From Rhizobium sp. CIAT894 (lineage in GTDB: Bacteria; Pseudomonadota; Alphaproteobacteria; Rhizobiales; Rhizobiaceae), in contig NZ_CP020949.1 of the NCBI RefSeq assembly GCF_000172795.2, positions 1 through 64,000 of the forward strand: a stretch of DNA of 64,000 bases, written 5' to 3'. The notes under the pieces are model-generated. The model was not told the DNA's origin. It ran no database searches and saw only the letters and a program-made list of their open reading frames with translations. Made by a program: the position numbers and the translations under genes. Positions 8,276 to 15,493 of the stretch are shown here, in pieces. How positions within the stretch are numbered: position 1 is the first letter of the stretch; each line of letters begins with the position of its first letter.

Positions 8276-9897
8276 TTCGTTAACGCAGCCTCAAGCTCGG
8301 GATAGCCAACAGTCAGTGACGACCACTCGTCGCCCCACTCCGGCGGTTCCATTTTGAATTCCCCAGTTTGCTTGTCCTTCAAGCGCCAGGTCTTCTCGAA
8401 AGCTCTGAGATATAGCCGAGGCGCAACACCCACAAATGGTTTAAAGAGAACTTTTCCAGGGATGACCTCCTCCTTACGGCTCTTGTCACGTTCCTCCGCC
8501 ATGGATTGCCGGCGCGGAGGTATCCATTTGGCTTCATCGACCTCTATCGCGTCGCTGTGAAGCGTCGTCGCCAAGCTTTTTGGATATGGTTCAATGTACT
8601 GCACTTCGTAGACGCCTGCACTAACGATGTGACGGGCACAATAGTGACAGGGAAACGTGGTTACAAACAGGCGCGTTCCGACAGTCGATACTCCCTCACG
8701 GCCAGCCGATAATAGTGCGTCCATTTCGGCGTGCACCGCCCGAGAAAACTCTATAAGCCCACCGACAGACGTTTGGCGGAGATTTGCGGCGAGTTTTGCA
8801 CGATCAGTGACGGCGGCAAGTTCCGGAATCGCTGAAATCAATTCGTCAATTATTCTGTTTTGCTCGCGGTTGCTGCTGCAATATGGACTAGACGAGCGGA
8901 AAACACACCGGTCGTCATGGAGTCGGTTAGCGGCACCACCTGCTTCCCCATATACCCCTCCACCAGCAGCGGGCACCTCGTTCGCGCCTGTGGCCACTAC
9001 TGTGCCGCCATCATCAAGAACGGCCGCCCCAACTTGCCGCGACATGCAGGCGCTACGGACACGTGCAGAATGGGCGTGATGCATTGCGGTTTCTTCAATC
9101 GTAGGGCGAACGACTTTGGAATGCGAGATAATGTCGATAAGCCGACCGCACTTCTCGTCTAGGAGATGGTGATCATCATTGACGTCGTGCGATGTGTTAT
9201 CGATGAAGAAATCGGCTTCGTGAAAGGCTTCAGTTACGTGCTGTCCATGCTTCTTACTTACGTCATCCGCGTCTCGCTTGACGAATTCTTCCACTCTTTT
9301 AACATTCTCTGATTTGCCGCCTTCTGGGATTGTGAAATATTTTCCTAGTATGCGCTTCTTTCGTTCATTTTCCTCGCAGACGACAGCAACAAGTGCAAAT
9401 GAATTTCCATACGTCCGTCGCAAGACATTTACTTCGGCGGGGTGGCGGATGGAGTCAATCAAGTATATTCGCTTTACATCATCCGGTATGACGGCTTCTC
9501 CGCGAACGTACTTAAGCTTCTGAGAGTCCGCTCGTTTTTTGGCAATTTCGCGCATAACATCTCGAGCGACCGCTGCTGTGTCCCGCCGCCGCATTTCGTC
9601 ACCCAAGTCTTGCATCTGTTCGACAACGGAAAGAGTCTTCGAGGAAGGGATGGTTTCGGATGGGAGATTGTCAGCCGCCCAACCCTTTATCAGCTCGCTG
9701 GCCTTTATGACCTCACATTGATAGCCAGCTTCCTCTCCGCTCCTTTTGAGTGAGTTGACGACACGCGATCCCCCCGCTCCCACAGGGCCTACAACGGCGA
9801 AGAACAATTCGCGAGACCGAGAGCGACCGACGATATCGATCGCAAGCCTGTCCGTTTTATCCCTGTCTCCGAAAAGAAGCGCCTCGACATTACTCAT
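8272..9897 (-). CDS. avcD: Anti-phage dCTP/dCMP deaminase (AvcD-type)
   Basis: This 541-aa protein has the two-part plan of AvcD-type anti-phage deaminases. The N-terminal P-loop kinase-like region (about 25-260) begins 'FFAVVGPVGAGGSRVVNSL'; the usual Walker Lys is replaced, as GPVGAGGS. The zinc deaminase domain (about 270-450) has the HAE motif (HAEMDALL, His389) and PCHYC (Cys417, Cys420). In the family, activation by phage shutdown of host transcription lets the enzyme convert dC nucleotides to dU nucleotides and starve phage replication. The start is preceded by GGAG. The roughly 160-bp gap upstream is where an AvcI-type RNA antitoxin would lie. I infer a functional defence gene. Confidence 0.85.
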   Translation of the reverse strand: MSNVEALLFGDRDKTDRLAIDIVGRSRSRELFFAVVGPVGAGGSRVVNSLKRSGEEAGYQCEVIKASELIKGWAADNLPSETIPSSKTLSVVEQMQDLGDEMRRRDTAAVARDVMREIAKKRADSQKLKYVRGEAVIPDDVKRIYLIDSIRHPAEVNVLRRTYGNSFALVAVVCEENERKKRILGKYFTIPEGGKSENVKRVEEFVKRDADDVSKKHGQHVTEAFHEADFFIDNTSHDVNDDHHLLDEKCGRLIDIISHSKVVRPTIEETAMHHAHSARVRSACMSRQVGAAVLDDGGTVVATGANEVPAAGGGVYGEAGGAANRLHDDRCVFRSSSPYCSSNREQNRIIDELISAIPELAAVTDRAKLAANLRQTSVGGLIEFSRAVHAEMDALLSAGREGVSTVGTRLFVTTFPCHYCARHIVSAGVYEVQYIEPYPKSLATTLHSDAIEVDEAKWIPPRRQSMAEERDKSRKEEVIPGKVLFKPFVGVAPRLYLRAFEKTWRLKDKQTGEFKMEPPEWGDEWSSLTVGYPELEAALTK

Positions 9898-10057
9898 TCA
9901 ACTGCTCCGCCTACCAGCATAGTTTCGTTCTAGCGAAGCTTGCACGCTGGGAGGAAAATGTCATCCCGTAGAAGTTGTTGTTTTGGGGGTGCTGCCAGAA
10001 TTTCGTACTCGGCTCGGCTACGATGGACACAAAGCAGTGAAGCTCTAGACCATATGG

Positions 10058-10972
10058 TTAGAGCGCTACAACGCGCGCATGAGGCCGCTGATAGGTGGCT
10101 AAGGTGAGACAATCATAGGTGTTGGAAAACGACTCGAAGAGGAATATGTGCCGGTCTCCGCGTTTGTCAGTGATGCTTACCTCTCCCGAACCAAGCGGGC
10201 CGGCTTTGCGGAACTGGCAGTAAGTTAGAATCTCGCGTCTGAGGCGTTCCACCGGTAGGCTTTCGAACATTGACCTGTACGCCGGCGACTCCACGATGTG
10301 CCGAAAGCCCTCCCCACCCGCATCGTTGGAAAAGCGAGGATGGCATCCGATCAAGCCGATCATCGGGACATCCTTGTGAGAATCCTCGATGAAACGCCAG
10401 AACGTGGTCGTATAGGTATTCCCGAAACTTCCTTTCAAAGCTCGTATCGCATCGAGGCTTGGTGCTGAATCGTTTGCCGCAATCCGAAAACGGGATTGGA
10501 GGAAAAGAAGCTGACCGGCGGCATAGTTCGCTTCGGCCTCGATCTGCGCATGACAACTCGGGACGAGCGAGTGCTCATTATCGCCCAGCATGAGATCCTC
10601 ATGCCATGGCAAGACGCTGTGGCCGATTTCATGCGCTTCATTCCACCGCTGTTTCGCATCAGGCTGTGCCTGATCAAGCAGGATGCGTTTGCGGTCCGGA
10701 AGATAAAGCGCCCGCAAATCGAGTTTCCGGACGGCATCGAGAAGAAGGCTGGGGCGCTTAAGAACCTGCGCCCCAGCCACTGTCAACTTGCTGATTGTCT
10801 CCCGAAGGAAGCTGTCATCCGTACTGGAGTAATAGCCCCGATCGAGTTTCAAGAGTTCGCGCACATCCTCCAGACGTAACGGCGGCTCCGGATTTCCAAG
10901 ACTACGAAGAACCTTGTTGACTTGGCTATCGATGTCAGAGGCCGTCGATCGGCTGAGGATGATGTTGCGCAC
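10058..10972 (-). CDS. ImmA/IrrE-family metallopeptidase
   Basis: This protein of about 304 aa carries the zinc motif EAHEIGHSVLPWH and a downstream 'QIEAEANYAAGQLLF' segment that supplies the third ligand, as in ImmA/IrrE enzymes. It has no helix-turn-helix of its own; that function sits in the gene just upstream. I suggest GTG 10972, five bases after the upstream stop. ATG 11032 would lengthen the protein by 20 Ser-rich residues and overlap the XRE gene by 56 bp. Neither start has a strong ribosome site. Pairs of XRE protein and ImmA peptidase usually work as repressor and anti-repressor. Confidence 0.8.
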   Translation of the reverse strand: MRNIILSRSTASDIDSQVNKVLRSLGNPEPPLRLEDVRELLKLDRGYYSSTDDSFLRETISKLTVAGAQVLKRPSLLLDAVRKLDLRALYLPDRKRILLDQAQPDAKQRWNEAHEIGHSVLPWHEDLMLGDNEHSLVPSCHAQIEAEANYAAGQLLFLQSRFRIAANDSAPSLDAIRALKGSFGNTYTTTFWRFIEDSHKDVPMIGLIGCHPRFSNDAGGEGFRHIVESPAYRSMFESLPVERLRREILTYCQFRKAGPLGSGEVSITDKRGDRHIFLFESFSNTYDCLTLATYQRPHARVVAL

Positions 10973-10976
10973 TTCG

Positions 10977-11468
10977 TCAGCCCTGTTGCTTCTGCAGGTA
11001 TGCGACGAACTCTTCGAGAGCTCGCTGCTCATCGCGTGACAGTTTCTGCGGCGATTCACCGGATCGCGCGGCGAAACGCAGAGCCTGTTCCTGCAGGCCC
11101 GGGCGCGCAACCGTGTTTCCAGAAAGCTGCTGCAAGGCCTTGTGTGGCAAGTCGAACGTTTCCGCGAGGCGATACACTGCCCTTGGCTCGGGTCGAAAAT
11201 GCGCATCGCGCTCGATGCGCATAATGTCGCCCACATCGAGATCGAGCCGCTCAGCAAGCTTCTCGACCGTCAGTCCTCTACGCCGTCGCATGGTTTCGAC
11301 GAGCGAACCAAACGCCATACGGATCGGGTCCGCAATGTCTGCAACAGCGGCTTCTATGTCGGTTTCGTCTGGGGTCGGGTCCCTGGCGAGCCGGCCGGCG
11401 GAAATCTCAAGATCGCCTTCCTGCTTGGCTCTCCTTACGAACCACTCCCTCGTGATTTCGAGTTTCAT
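10977..11468 (-). CDS. XRE-family transcriptional regulator
   Basis: This 163-aa protein has a central helix-turn-helix at about residues 52-110 ('LVETMRRRRGLTVEKLAERL', then DVGDIMRIE). The N-terminus (MKLEITREWFVRRAKQEGD) and the acidic linker resemble antitoxin-type XRE regulators. It lies 8 bp after the GNAT gene and directly before the ImmA-like peptidase, so it is the likely repressor of the RHH-GNAT-XRE-ImmA operon and the likely substrate of the peptidase. Those last two points are inference from order alone. Confidence 0.8.
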   Translation of the reverse strand: MKLEITREWFVRRAKQEGDLEISAGRLARDPTPDETDIEAAVADIADPIRMAFGSLVETMRRRRGLTVEKLAERLDLDVGDIMRIERDAHFRPEPRAVYRLAETFDLPHKALQQLSGNTVARPGLQEQALRFAARSGESPQKLSRDEQRALEEFVAYLQKQQG

Positions 11469-11476
11469 GGCTGTTC

Positions 11477-12091
11477 CTATCCTGAGAATGCATCGGCCTG
11501 GGCCGATGTCATCTCAAAGTATCTTAATCCTTCGTAGGTTCCGTCGAGGCCAAGATTGGTCATACCGCAGGCGTTCGCATAGAAGGCTTCTGCACTCGGT
11601 AGGGAATGCAGGCCGATGCGACCGCGCAATTCGTGGTCTCGACTGACTTCAATGGCGGCGCGGATCATGATTGTACCAACGCCGCTGAATCGGGGGACAT
11701 CTACGATGGCTTTGCGGTTCCAAGGAGCTGTCTCGATATAATCGACATAGACCAGGTCCTTGCCTGCCTGTTCGGCGACACGGCAGCGCGCGCGCGCAGT
11801 ATTAAGCTGCATCAAGCCTTGTAGTTTGCCTTCACAACGAAGCGCAAATGTCTGGAAAGCAAGCAGACCGTTGATCGCGGTCACCTTGTCTCTCCACTTC
11901 CAGTGCCAGCCTTCCGGCCAATCCGCAGGACTCAGGCCCTTGGCCATGAGCGATCTGATCCTCGCGACGGTAACCGGCTTCCATTCGGTTTCCACCGAAC
12001 GAAGGTCGGCCTCGCTTATGGTCTCAATGAGTTCCGCAGCCACCGGCTCGCCGGTGCGTTTATCGGTCAGGAAAACTGGATGGGACGTCAC
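11477..12091 (-). CDS. GNAT-fold N-acetyltransferase, probable toxin-like partner of RHH protein
   Basis: This 204-aa protein shows the GNAT acetyl-CoA loop 'VPRFSGVGTIMIRAAIE' (R-x-x-G-x-G/T type) and the C-terminal 'SLPSAEAFYANACGM' region, where GNAT enzymes end with a conserved aromatic near CoA. The gene begins 2 bp after a ribbon-helix-helix gene. RHH plus GNAT is the layout of TacAT/AtaRT toxin-antitoxin modules, which acetylate aminoacyl-tRNA. This protein is longer than those toxins (about 160-175 aa) and may instead modify a protein. Its position opposite the ubiquitin-like operon is unusual. Confidence 0.7.
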   Translation of the reverse strand: MTSHPVFLTDKRTGEPVAAELIETISEADLRSVETEWKPVTVARIRSLMAKGLSPADWPEGWHWKWRDKVTAINGLLAFQTFALRCEGKLQGLMQLNTARARCRVAEQAGKDLVYVDYIETAPWNRKAIVDVPRFSGVGTIMIRAAIEVSRDHELRGRIGLHSLPSAEAFYANACGMTNLGLDGTYEGLRYFEMTSAQADAFSG

Positions 12092-12093
12092 GA

Positions 12094-12300
12094 TTATAGC
12101 ACCATGAGTTCTGCTTTCTCCTTCTTGGCTTCATCCTCGAAGAAGAGCTTTCCACCTTGATCAAGGCGCACATCGACAAGCTGGTACAGCCTGAGCGCCT
12201 GGCGAAGCACTGCCGTCTTTGACAGGTCTTTTTTATCGCAGAGATCCTGCAAAACCTGCATTTCGGCGTCAGTGAGATTGAGCGTCATTGTTTTCTTCAT
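12094..12300 (-). CDS. Ribbon-helix-helix protein (antitoxin-like)
   Basis: This 68-aa protein begins with the beta strand MKKTMTLNLTDAEMQ and continues with two helices (VLQDLCDKKDLSKTAVLRQA and LRLYQLVDVRL), the form of Arc/MetJ-type RHH repressors. The charged C-terminal tail could bind and block the GNAT partner. It is the first gene of the leftward operon. The upstream divergent region contains repeated TAGCTATT-like octamers, plausible half-sites for such a repressor. Confidence 0.72.
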   Translation of the reverse strand: MKKTMTLNLTDAEMQVLQDLCDKKDLSKTAVLRQALRLYQLVDVRLDQGGKLFFEDEAKKEKAELMVL

Positions 12301-12334
12301 TGTATCCTCCGGCGATACTTGGACTCCAAAAAGA

Positions 12335-12411
12335 TAGATATTTTACTGAAATAGTCAACAAAAAAAATTCATTGGATAGCTATTGCATCGCTAAAAACTA
12401 GCTATTATTTA
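12335..12411. promoter_or_regulatory. Divergent control region with TAGCTATT repeats
   Basis: TAGATATT (12335-12342), TAGCTATT (12378-12385) and TAGCTATT (12400-12407) lie between the RHH gene and the ubiquitin-like operon. A rightward promoter TTGCAT (12383-12388), 17 bp, TATTTA (12406-12411) overlaps the last two. Binding there would block the ubiquitin-like operon. RHH repressors commonly read tandem short sites of this kind. The region is clearly AT-rich compared with its surroundings. Confidence 0.4.
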
Positions 12412-12416
12412 TGGAT

Positions 12417-12445
12417 GCAGACGAGGCGATGGTCGCCTTGTCTGC
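12417..12445 (+). promoter_or_regulatory. Leader hairpin before the Ubl-E2 gene
   Basis: GCAGACGAGGCGA (12417-12429) and TCGCCTTGTCTGC (12433-12445) pair with one non-Watson-Crick position (a possible G-U) around a 3-nt loop TGG. The structure ends 17 nt before ATG 12463. It lacks a following T-tract, so it is probably an mRNA leader element affecting translation or stability. It also makes the earlier in-frame ATG at 12415 an unlikely start. Confidence 0.45.
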
Positions 12446-12462
12446 AACATAAGGTCCTCCCA

Positions 12463-13317
12463 ATGACTGACAATGTTCTCGAGCGCCGTCTTACCTTCGG
12501 CGTCAAGATCGATGGCAACCCCTTCAACTTCAATGACCCCATCGTTAGTGGCGAGCAGATCCTGAATAAGGCAAAGATCTTCCCGACGGACGAGCATCTC
12601 CTGTTCCAAGAACTCGAAGACGGCCAGCTGGAAGAAATCCGCCCGGATGAAAGCGTCGATCTCCGCCGCGCCGGTCGTAAGCAGTTCATCACCTTCAAGA
12701 GCGATCGTTCGTTTCGCTTCGTTCTCGACGGCCGCAAGTTTGAATGGGGTCTCCCCTTCATCACCGGTCTTCACCTGAAGCGCCTCGCCGGCGTCGATCC
12801 CGGCTCGTATGGTGTCTGGCTGGCTCAGCGCGTCGGCGACGACCGTCTGATCGGCAACAAGGAGAAGGTCGATCTGCAGGGTGACGGAACCGAGCGCTTC
12901 TTTACCGGTATCGACACCACCACCGAAGGCGCGGGAGCAGTAGTGCTCCCGCCCGAGGATCGCGAGTATCTCGTCAATCAGGGTATCGCCTTCGACGAGG
13001 TGATCGAAGGTGGCTCCAAGGCGATCGTACTTAAGGGCTGGAGTTTGCCGCCGTCGCGCTTCGATGCGGGGTCCGCCGATATCCTGATCCTGCTCCCGCC
13101 GGCGTATCCCGACTGCGCCCCGGACATGTTCTATCTCATGCCCTGGGTCAGGCTTGCCGCAAGCCAGCGTTATCCCAATGCGGCCGATCAGCCGCACGCC
13201 TTCGGCGGCAAGTCGTGGCAGCGCTGGTCTCGCCACAATGATGCCTGGCGCCCCGGTGTGGACGGCATCTGGACGATGCTTCGTCGCATCGAACGCGCCT
13301 TGGAGATCGCAGCATGA
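12463..13317 (+). CDS. Multiubiquitin-E2 fusion (two Ubl domains plus Prok-E2_E-like domain)
   Basis: This 284-aa protein contains two consecutive beta-grasp ubiquitin-like units. The first (about 8-75) starts LTFGVKIDGNPFNF; the second (about 80-150) starts RSFRFVLDGRKFEW. An E2-like domain (about 160-284) follows, with 'PPAYPDCAPDMFYLMPW' and 'KSWQRWSRHNDAWRPGVDG', the signature I know from prokaryotic E2 family E proteins linked to multiubiquitin. The only cysteine is Cys218 in YPDCAPD. Fusion of Ubl to E2 leaves no free C-terminal glycine on the Ubl units. The stop overlaps the E1 start by 4 bp. Role: ubiquitin-like modification in a bacterial conflict system (family-based inference). Confidence 0.85.
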   Translation: MTDNVLERRLTFGVKIDGNPFNFNDPIVSGEQILNKAKIFPTDEHLLFQELEDGQLEEIRPDESVDLRRAGRKQFITFKSDRSFRFVLDGRKFEWGLPFITGLHLKRLAGVDPGSYGVWLAQRVGDDRLIGNKEKVDLQGDGTERFFTGIDTTTEGAGAVVLPPEDREYLVNQGIAFDEVIEGGSKAIVLKGWSLPPSRFDAGSADILILLPPAYPDCAPDMFYLMPWVRLAASQRYPNAADQPHAFGGKSWQRWSRHNDAWRPGVDGIWTMLRRIERALEIAA

Positions 13318-14726
13318 TGGCGTCGGATCTGACAATTACGAACCACCACGTCGCCTTGCTCGGGGAGACACTCTGTCGCTCGGACGGGCTGGAGCATGCC
13401 GCATATGTCCTGTTCGGCACCTCGCGCATCGGAAAGGACCCGTTTGACCACGAGCCTCGCCTCAGGCTGCTGGTCAAGGAGGTCCTGCCGGTCCTCGACG
13501 AAGAAATCACGTCCGCCGATCATCAGCATATTTCCTGGAGTACGAAACGGTTCGTCGAATTGCTCGCACGCGCCGACCGTGAGGGACTTCAGCTTGGTAT
13601 CGCCCATTCCCATCCGGGCGGGCCTTCGAACTTCTCGGGTCAGGATGACCGGAATGAAGCAGAGTTGGTTCGGTTGGCGCGGAATCGTAATGGTGATGAA
13701 GCCGTGATGCCGAGCTTGCTGTTCGTCCGGGGGAGGCTCGTTGGGGGCCGTGTGTGGTTGACCCCGGCGACAGTCACGGATCTGAGCTACGCCCGGACGA
13801 TCGGGGGCAACTGGACGACGACATTCTTTGCAGAGCCGGAGCGCGGCCACGCGCCTGCGCTCGTTCGCCAGGAACTGGCGCTTGGCGCCGGCTTCACAAC
13901 ACAGATCGGCCATTTGCGGGTCGGCGTTGTCGGGGCAGGGGGGACTGGAAGCCCGATGCTGCAGCAGTTGCCGCGTATGGGGGTGAAGCACATCACAGTA
14001 TTCGATCCCGACCGCGTTGAGCATTCGAATCTCAATCGTCTCTACGGTGCGACTTGGCAGGACGCCGAGGAGGGCGTGAAGAAGGTCGAAGTCGCAAAGC
14101 GCGAGATCGAGCGTATGGGCCTCGGAACGCAGGTCATGACGTTTGACAGCTGGATCGGCTCGGCCGAATGCCGAGACGCATTGAAGTCCATGGACTTGAT
14201 CTTCGGATGTACGGACGATCATGACGGCCGGCTGCTACTCAACAGGCTGGCATACTACTACCTCATTCCCGTCATTGACGTCGGGCTCTCGCTGCGGGTG
14301 GCCGAACGGCACGGCATCTCGTGTCTTGAGGCTGACGGCAGAGTCACCGTGGTTGAGCCGGGGAACAGCTGCCTTGTCTGCCGGCGCATCGTCAATGCCG
14401 GTGTTGCGGCTGAGGAGGCGTTGCGCCGGACGGACCCGGAGGAGTTCGAGCGCCGAAAGGCCGAGGCCTATGTCCGCGGCGAGGGCAATCCTTCGCCGGC
14501 CGTGATCTCCTTCACGACCTCTGTTGCGACGATGGCAGTGGAAGAGCTGATCCAGCGTGTCAACCGATTCCGTGGGGCCGAGGGCGACGTAGCCAATCGG
14601 GTGCGAAAGTTCCACCTGTTGGAGGATTTTCATCCGGGCGCCAAGAAAGAGCCCTGCCGTATCTGTGGCTCTGACCGTGCTCATGGTGCCGGTGACGTCC
14701 AGCCCTTTCTCGGGAGGGCTGGCTAA
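13314..14726 (+). CDS. JAMM/Mov34 peptidase fused to ThiF/E1-like adenylyltransferase
   Basis: This is a 470-aa protein. The N-terminal JAMM domain (about 1-150) has the complete zinc motif H-S-H-P-x6-S-x2-D in 'AHSHPGGPSNFSGQDD'. The E1/ThiF domain (about 190-410) has the nucleotide loop VGVVGAGGTGSPML, 'TVFDPDRVEHSNLNRLYGA' and 'FGCTDDHDGRLLLNRLAYYY'. Cysteine pairs CLVC and CRIC may bind zinc. The single chain could thus activate a Ubl by adenylation and also remove it. The gene is coupled to the Ubl-E2 gene by ATGA overlap and to DUF6527 by TAATG. This is the core enzyme of the ubiquitin-like operon. Confidence 0.88.
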   Translation: MMASDLTITNHHVALLGETLCRSDGLEHAAYVLFGTSRIGKDPFDHEPRLRLLVKEVLPVLDEEITSADHQHISWSTKRFVELLARADREGLQLGIAHSHPGGPSNFSGQDDRNEAELVRLARNRNGDEAVMPSLLFVRGRLVGGRVWLTPATVTDLSYARTIGGNWTTTFFAEPERGHAPALVRQELALGAGFTTQIGHLRVGVVGAGGTGSPMLQQLPRMGVKHITVFDPDRVEHSNLNRLYGATWQDAEEGVKKVEVAKREIERMGLGTQVMTFDSWIGSAECRDALKSMDLIFGCTDDHDGRLLLNRLAYYYLIPVIDVGLSLRVAERHGISCLEADGRVTVVEPGNSCLVCRRIVNAGVAAEEALRRTDPEEFERRKAEAYVRGEGNPSPAVISFTTSVATMAVEELIQRVNRFRGAEGDVANRVRKFHLLEDFHPGAKKEPCRICGSDRAHGAGDVQPFLGRAG

Positions 14727-15094
14727 TGGTGCGACACGCGATCGCAAGACTGCTCACGTGGCTCGGGCTGATCGAGAAGCCGGATTTCTTAGTATCTCAC
14801 AGCCTTGATATGCCTGCGCCGGAGGAGTTGCCAAAAGGTAGGGCCGTTGTCGTTGGGCCGCCGCAACGGCCGAAATGGGTCACGTTTCAGTGCCCGTCTG
14901 GCTGCGGAACGCCGCTGCTGTTGTCGCTCAATCACGATCGTCGGCCACGCTGGTCGATCGGCAGAGATTGGCTGGGGCGGCCGAGTATCCATCCCTCTGT
15001 TCACAGAATGGACGGATGCCGCTGCCACTTCTGGATGCGCGGGGGTCGCGTCGAGTGGTGCAAAGATAGTGGGGGAATTTTTCCAGAAAATTAG
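14726..15094 (+). CDS. DUF6527 zinc-binding-like protein
   Basis: This 122-aa protein has the DUF6527 pattern: 'WVTFQCPSGCGTPLLLSLN', then SIHPSVHR and 'DGCRCHFWMRGGRVEWCKDS'. The paired cysteines and His suggest a small zinc fold. DUF6527 proteins recur next to prokaryotic Ubl/E2/E1 genes; no biochemical role is established that I know of. The start codon overlaps the E1 stop by one base, so expression is coupled. It could be a target-recognition or E3-like component, which is speculation. Confidence 0.78.
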   Translation: MVRHAIARLLTWLGLIEKPDFLVSHSLDMPAPEELPKGRAVVVGPPQRPKWVTFQCPSGCGTPLLLSLNHDRRPRWSIGRDWLGRPSIHPSVHRMDGCRCHFWMRGGRVEWCKDSGGIFPEN

Positions 15095-15163
15095 TAGTTG
15101 ATGTTCCACACTCAACCTAGCCGGGTTACTCTCACTTGATTCGGCGCGAGTTGGGGGGACGTT

Positions 15164-15493
15164 ATGCTTGCAGCCATGCCATCGGAAAACAACAGACGCC
15201 TTGAGCTGTTTCGGCTGGCATTGGTACTGATTGATCGAGGAAACCGCGAGCTTCCGCATCCCCTCTCGCTCCATTTCGATGATGTTTTGCACCAAGCGAG
15301 AATACTTTCTGATGATCCTAGCGCGATCTCTCCGGACGTGACGCCGCAGGCCGTGCAGCTTGCGAACGACATGCGCGTCTATGAAGGGCTGCGCGATGCC
15401 TTGGCGGGTGTCAACTCCATAGGAGATGTCAGTCAAACCGTTGCTCACGAGGTGCTCCGAAACCTGGAGCCGAGACTTGCATCCGCGTACTGA
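15164..15493 (+). CDS. Small helical protein of unknown function
   Basis: This 109-aa protein, preceded by GGGGGA at suitable spacing, is predicted to be mostly helical (LELFRLALVLIDRG, 'LANDMRVYEGLRDALAGV'). I do not recognise it. Its 3' end overlaps the metallopeptidase frame by 68 bp. Either the two genes overlap, or they are halves of one protein separated by a frameshift; the peptidase frame has no obvious ribosome site at its ATG 15426. Its position inside the ubiquitin-like operon suggests a partner of the peptidase. Confidence 0.5.
   Translation: MLAAMPSENNRRLELFRLALVLIDRGNRELPHPLSLHFDDVLHQARILSDDPSAISPDVTPQAVQLANDMRVYEGLRDALAGVNSIGDVSQTVAHEVLRNLEPRLASAY

Noticed and set aside
10973..11257. 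N-terminal extension of the ImmA-like peptidase up to 11257
   Set aside because: It would overlap most of the XRE gene; the added residues look like out-of-frame translation.
12409..13335. Minus-strand frame (308 codons) opposite the multiubiquitin-E2 gene
   Set aside because: The plus strand has family motifs and operon overlaps; the minus frame has none.
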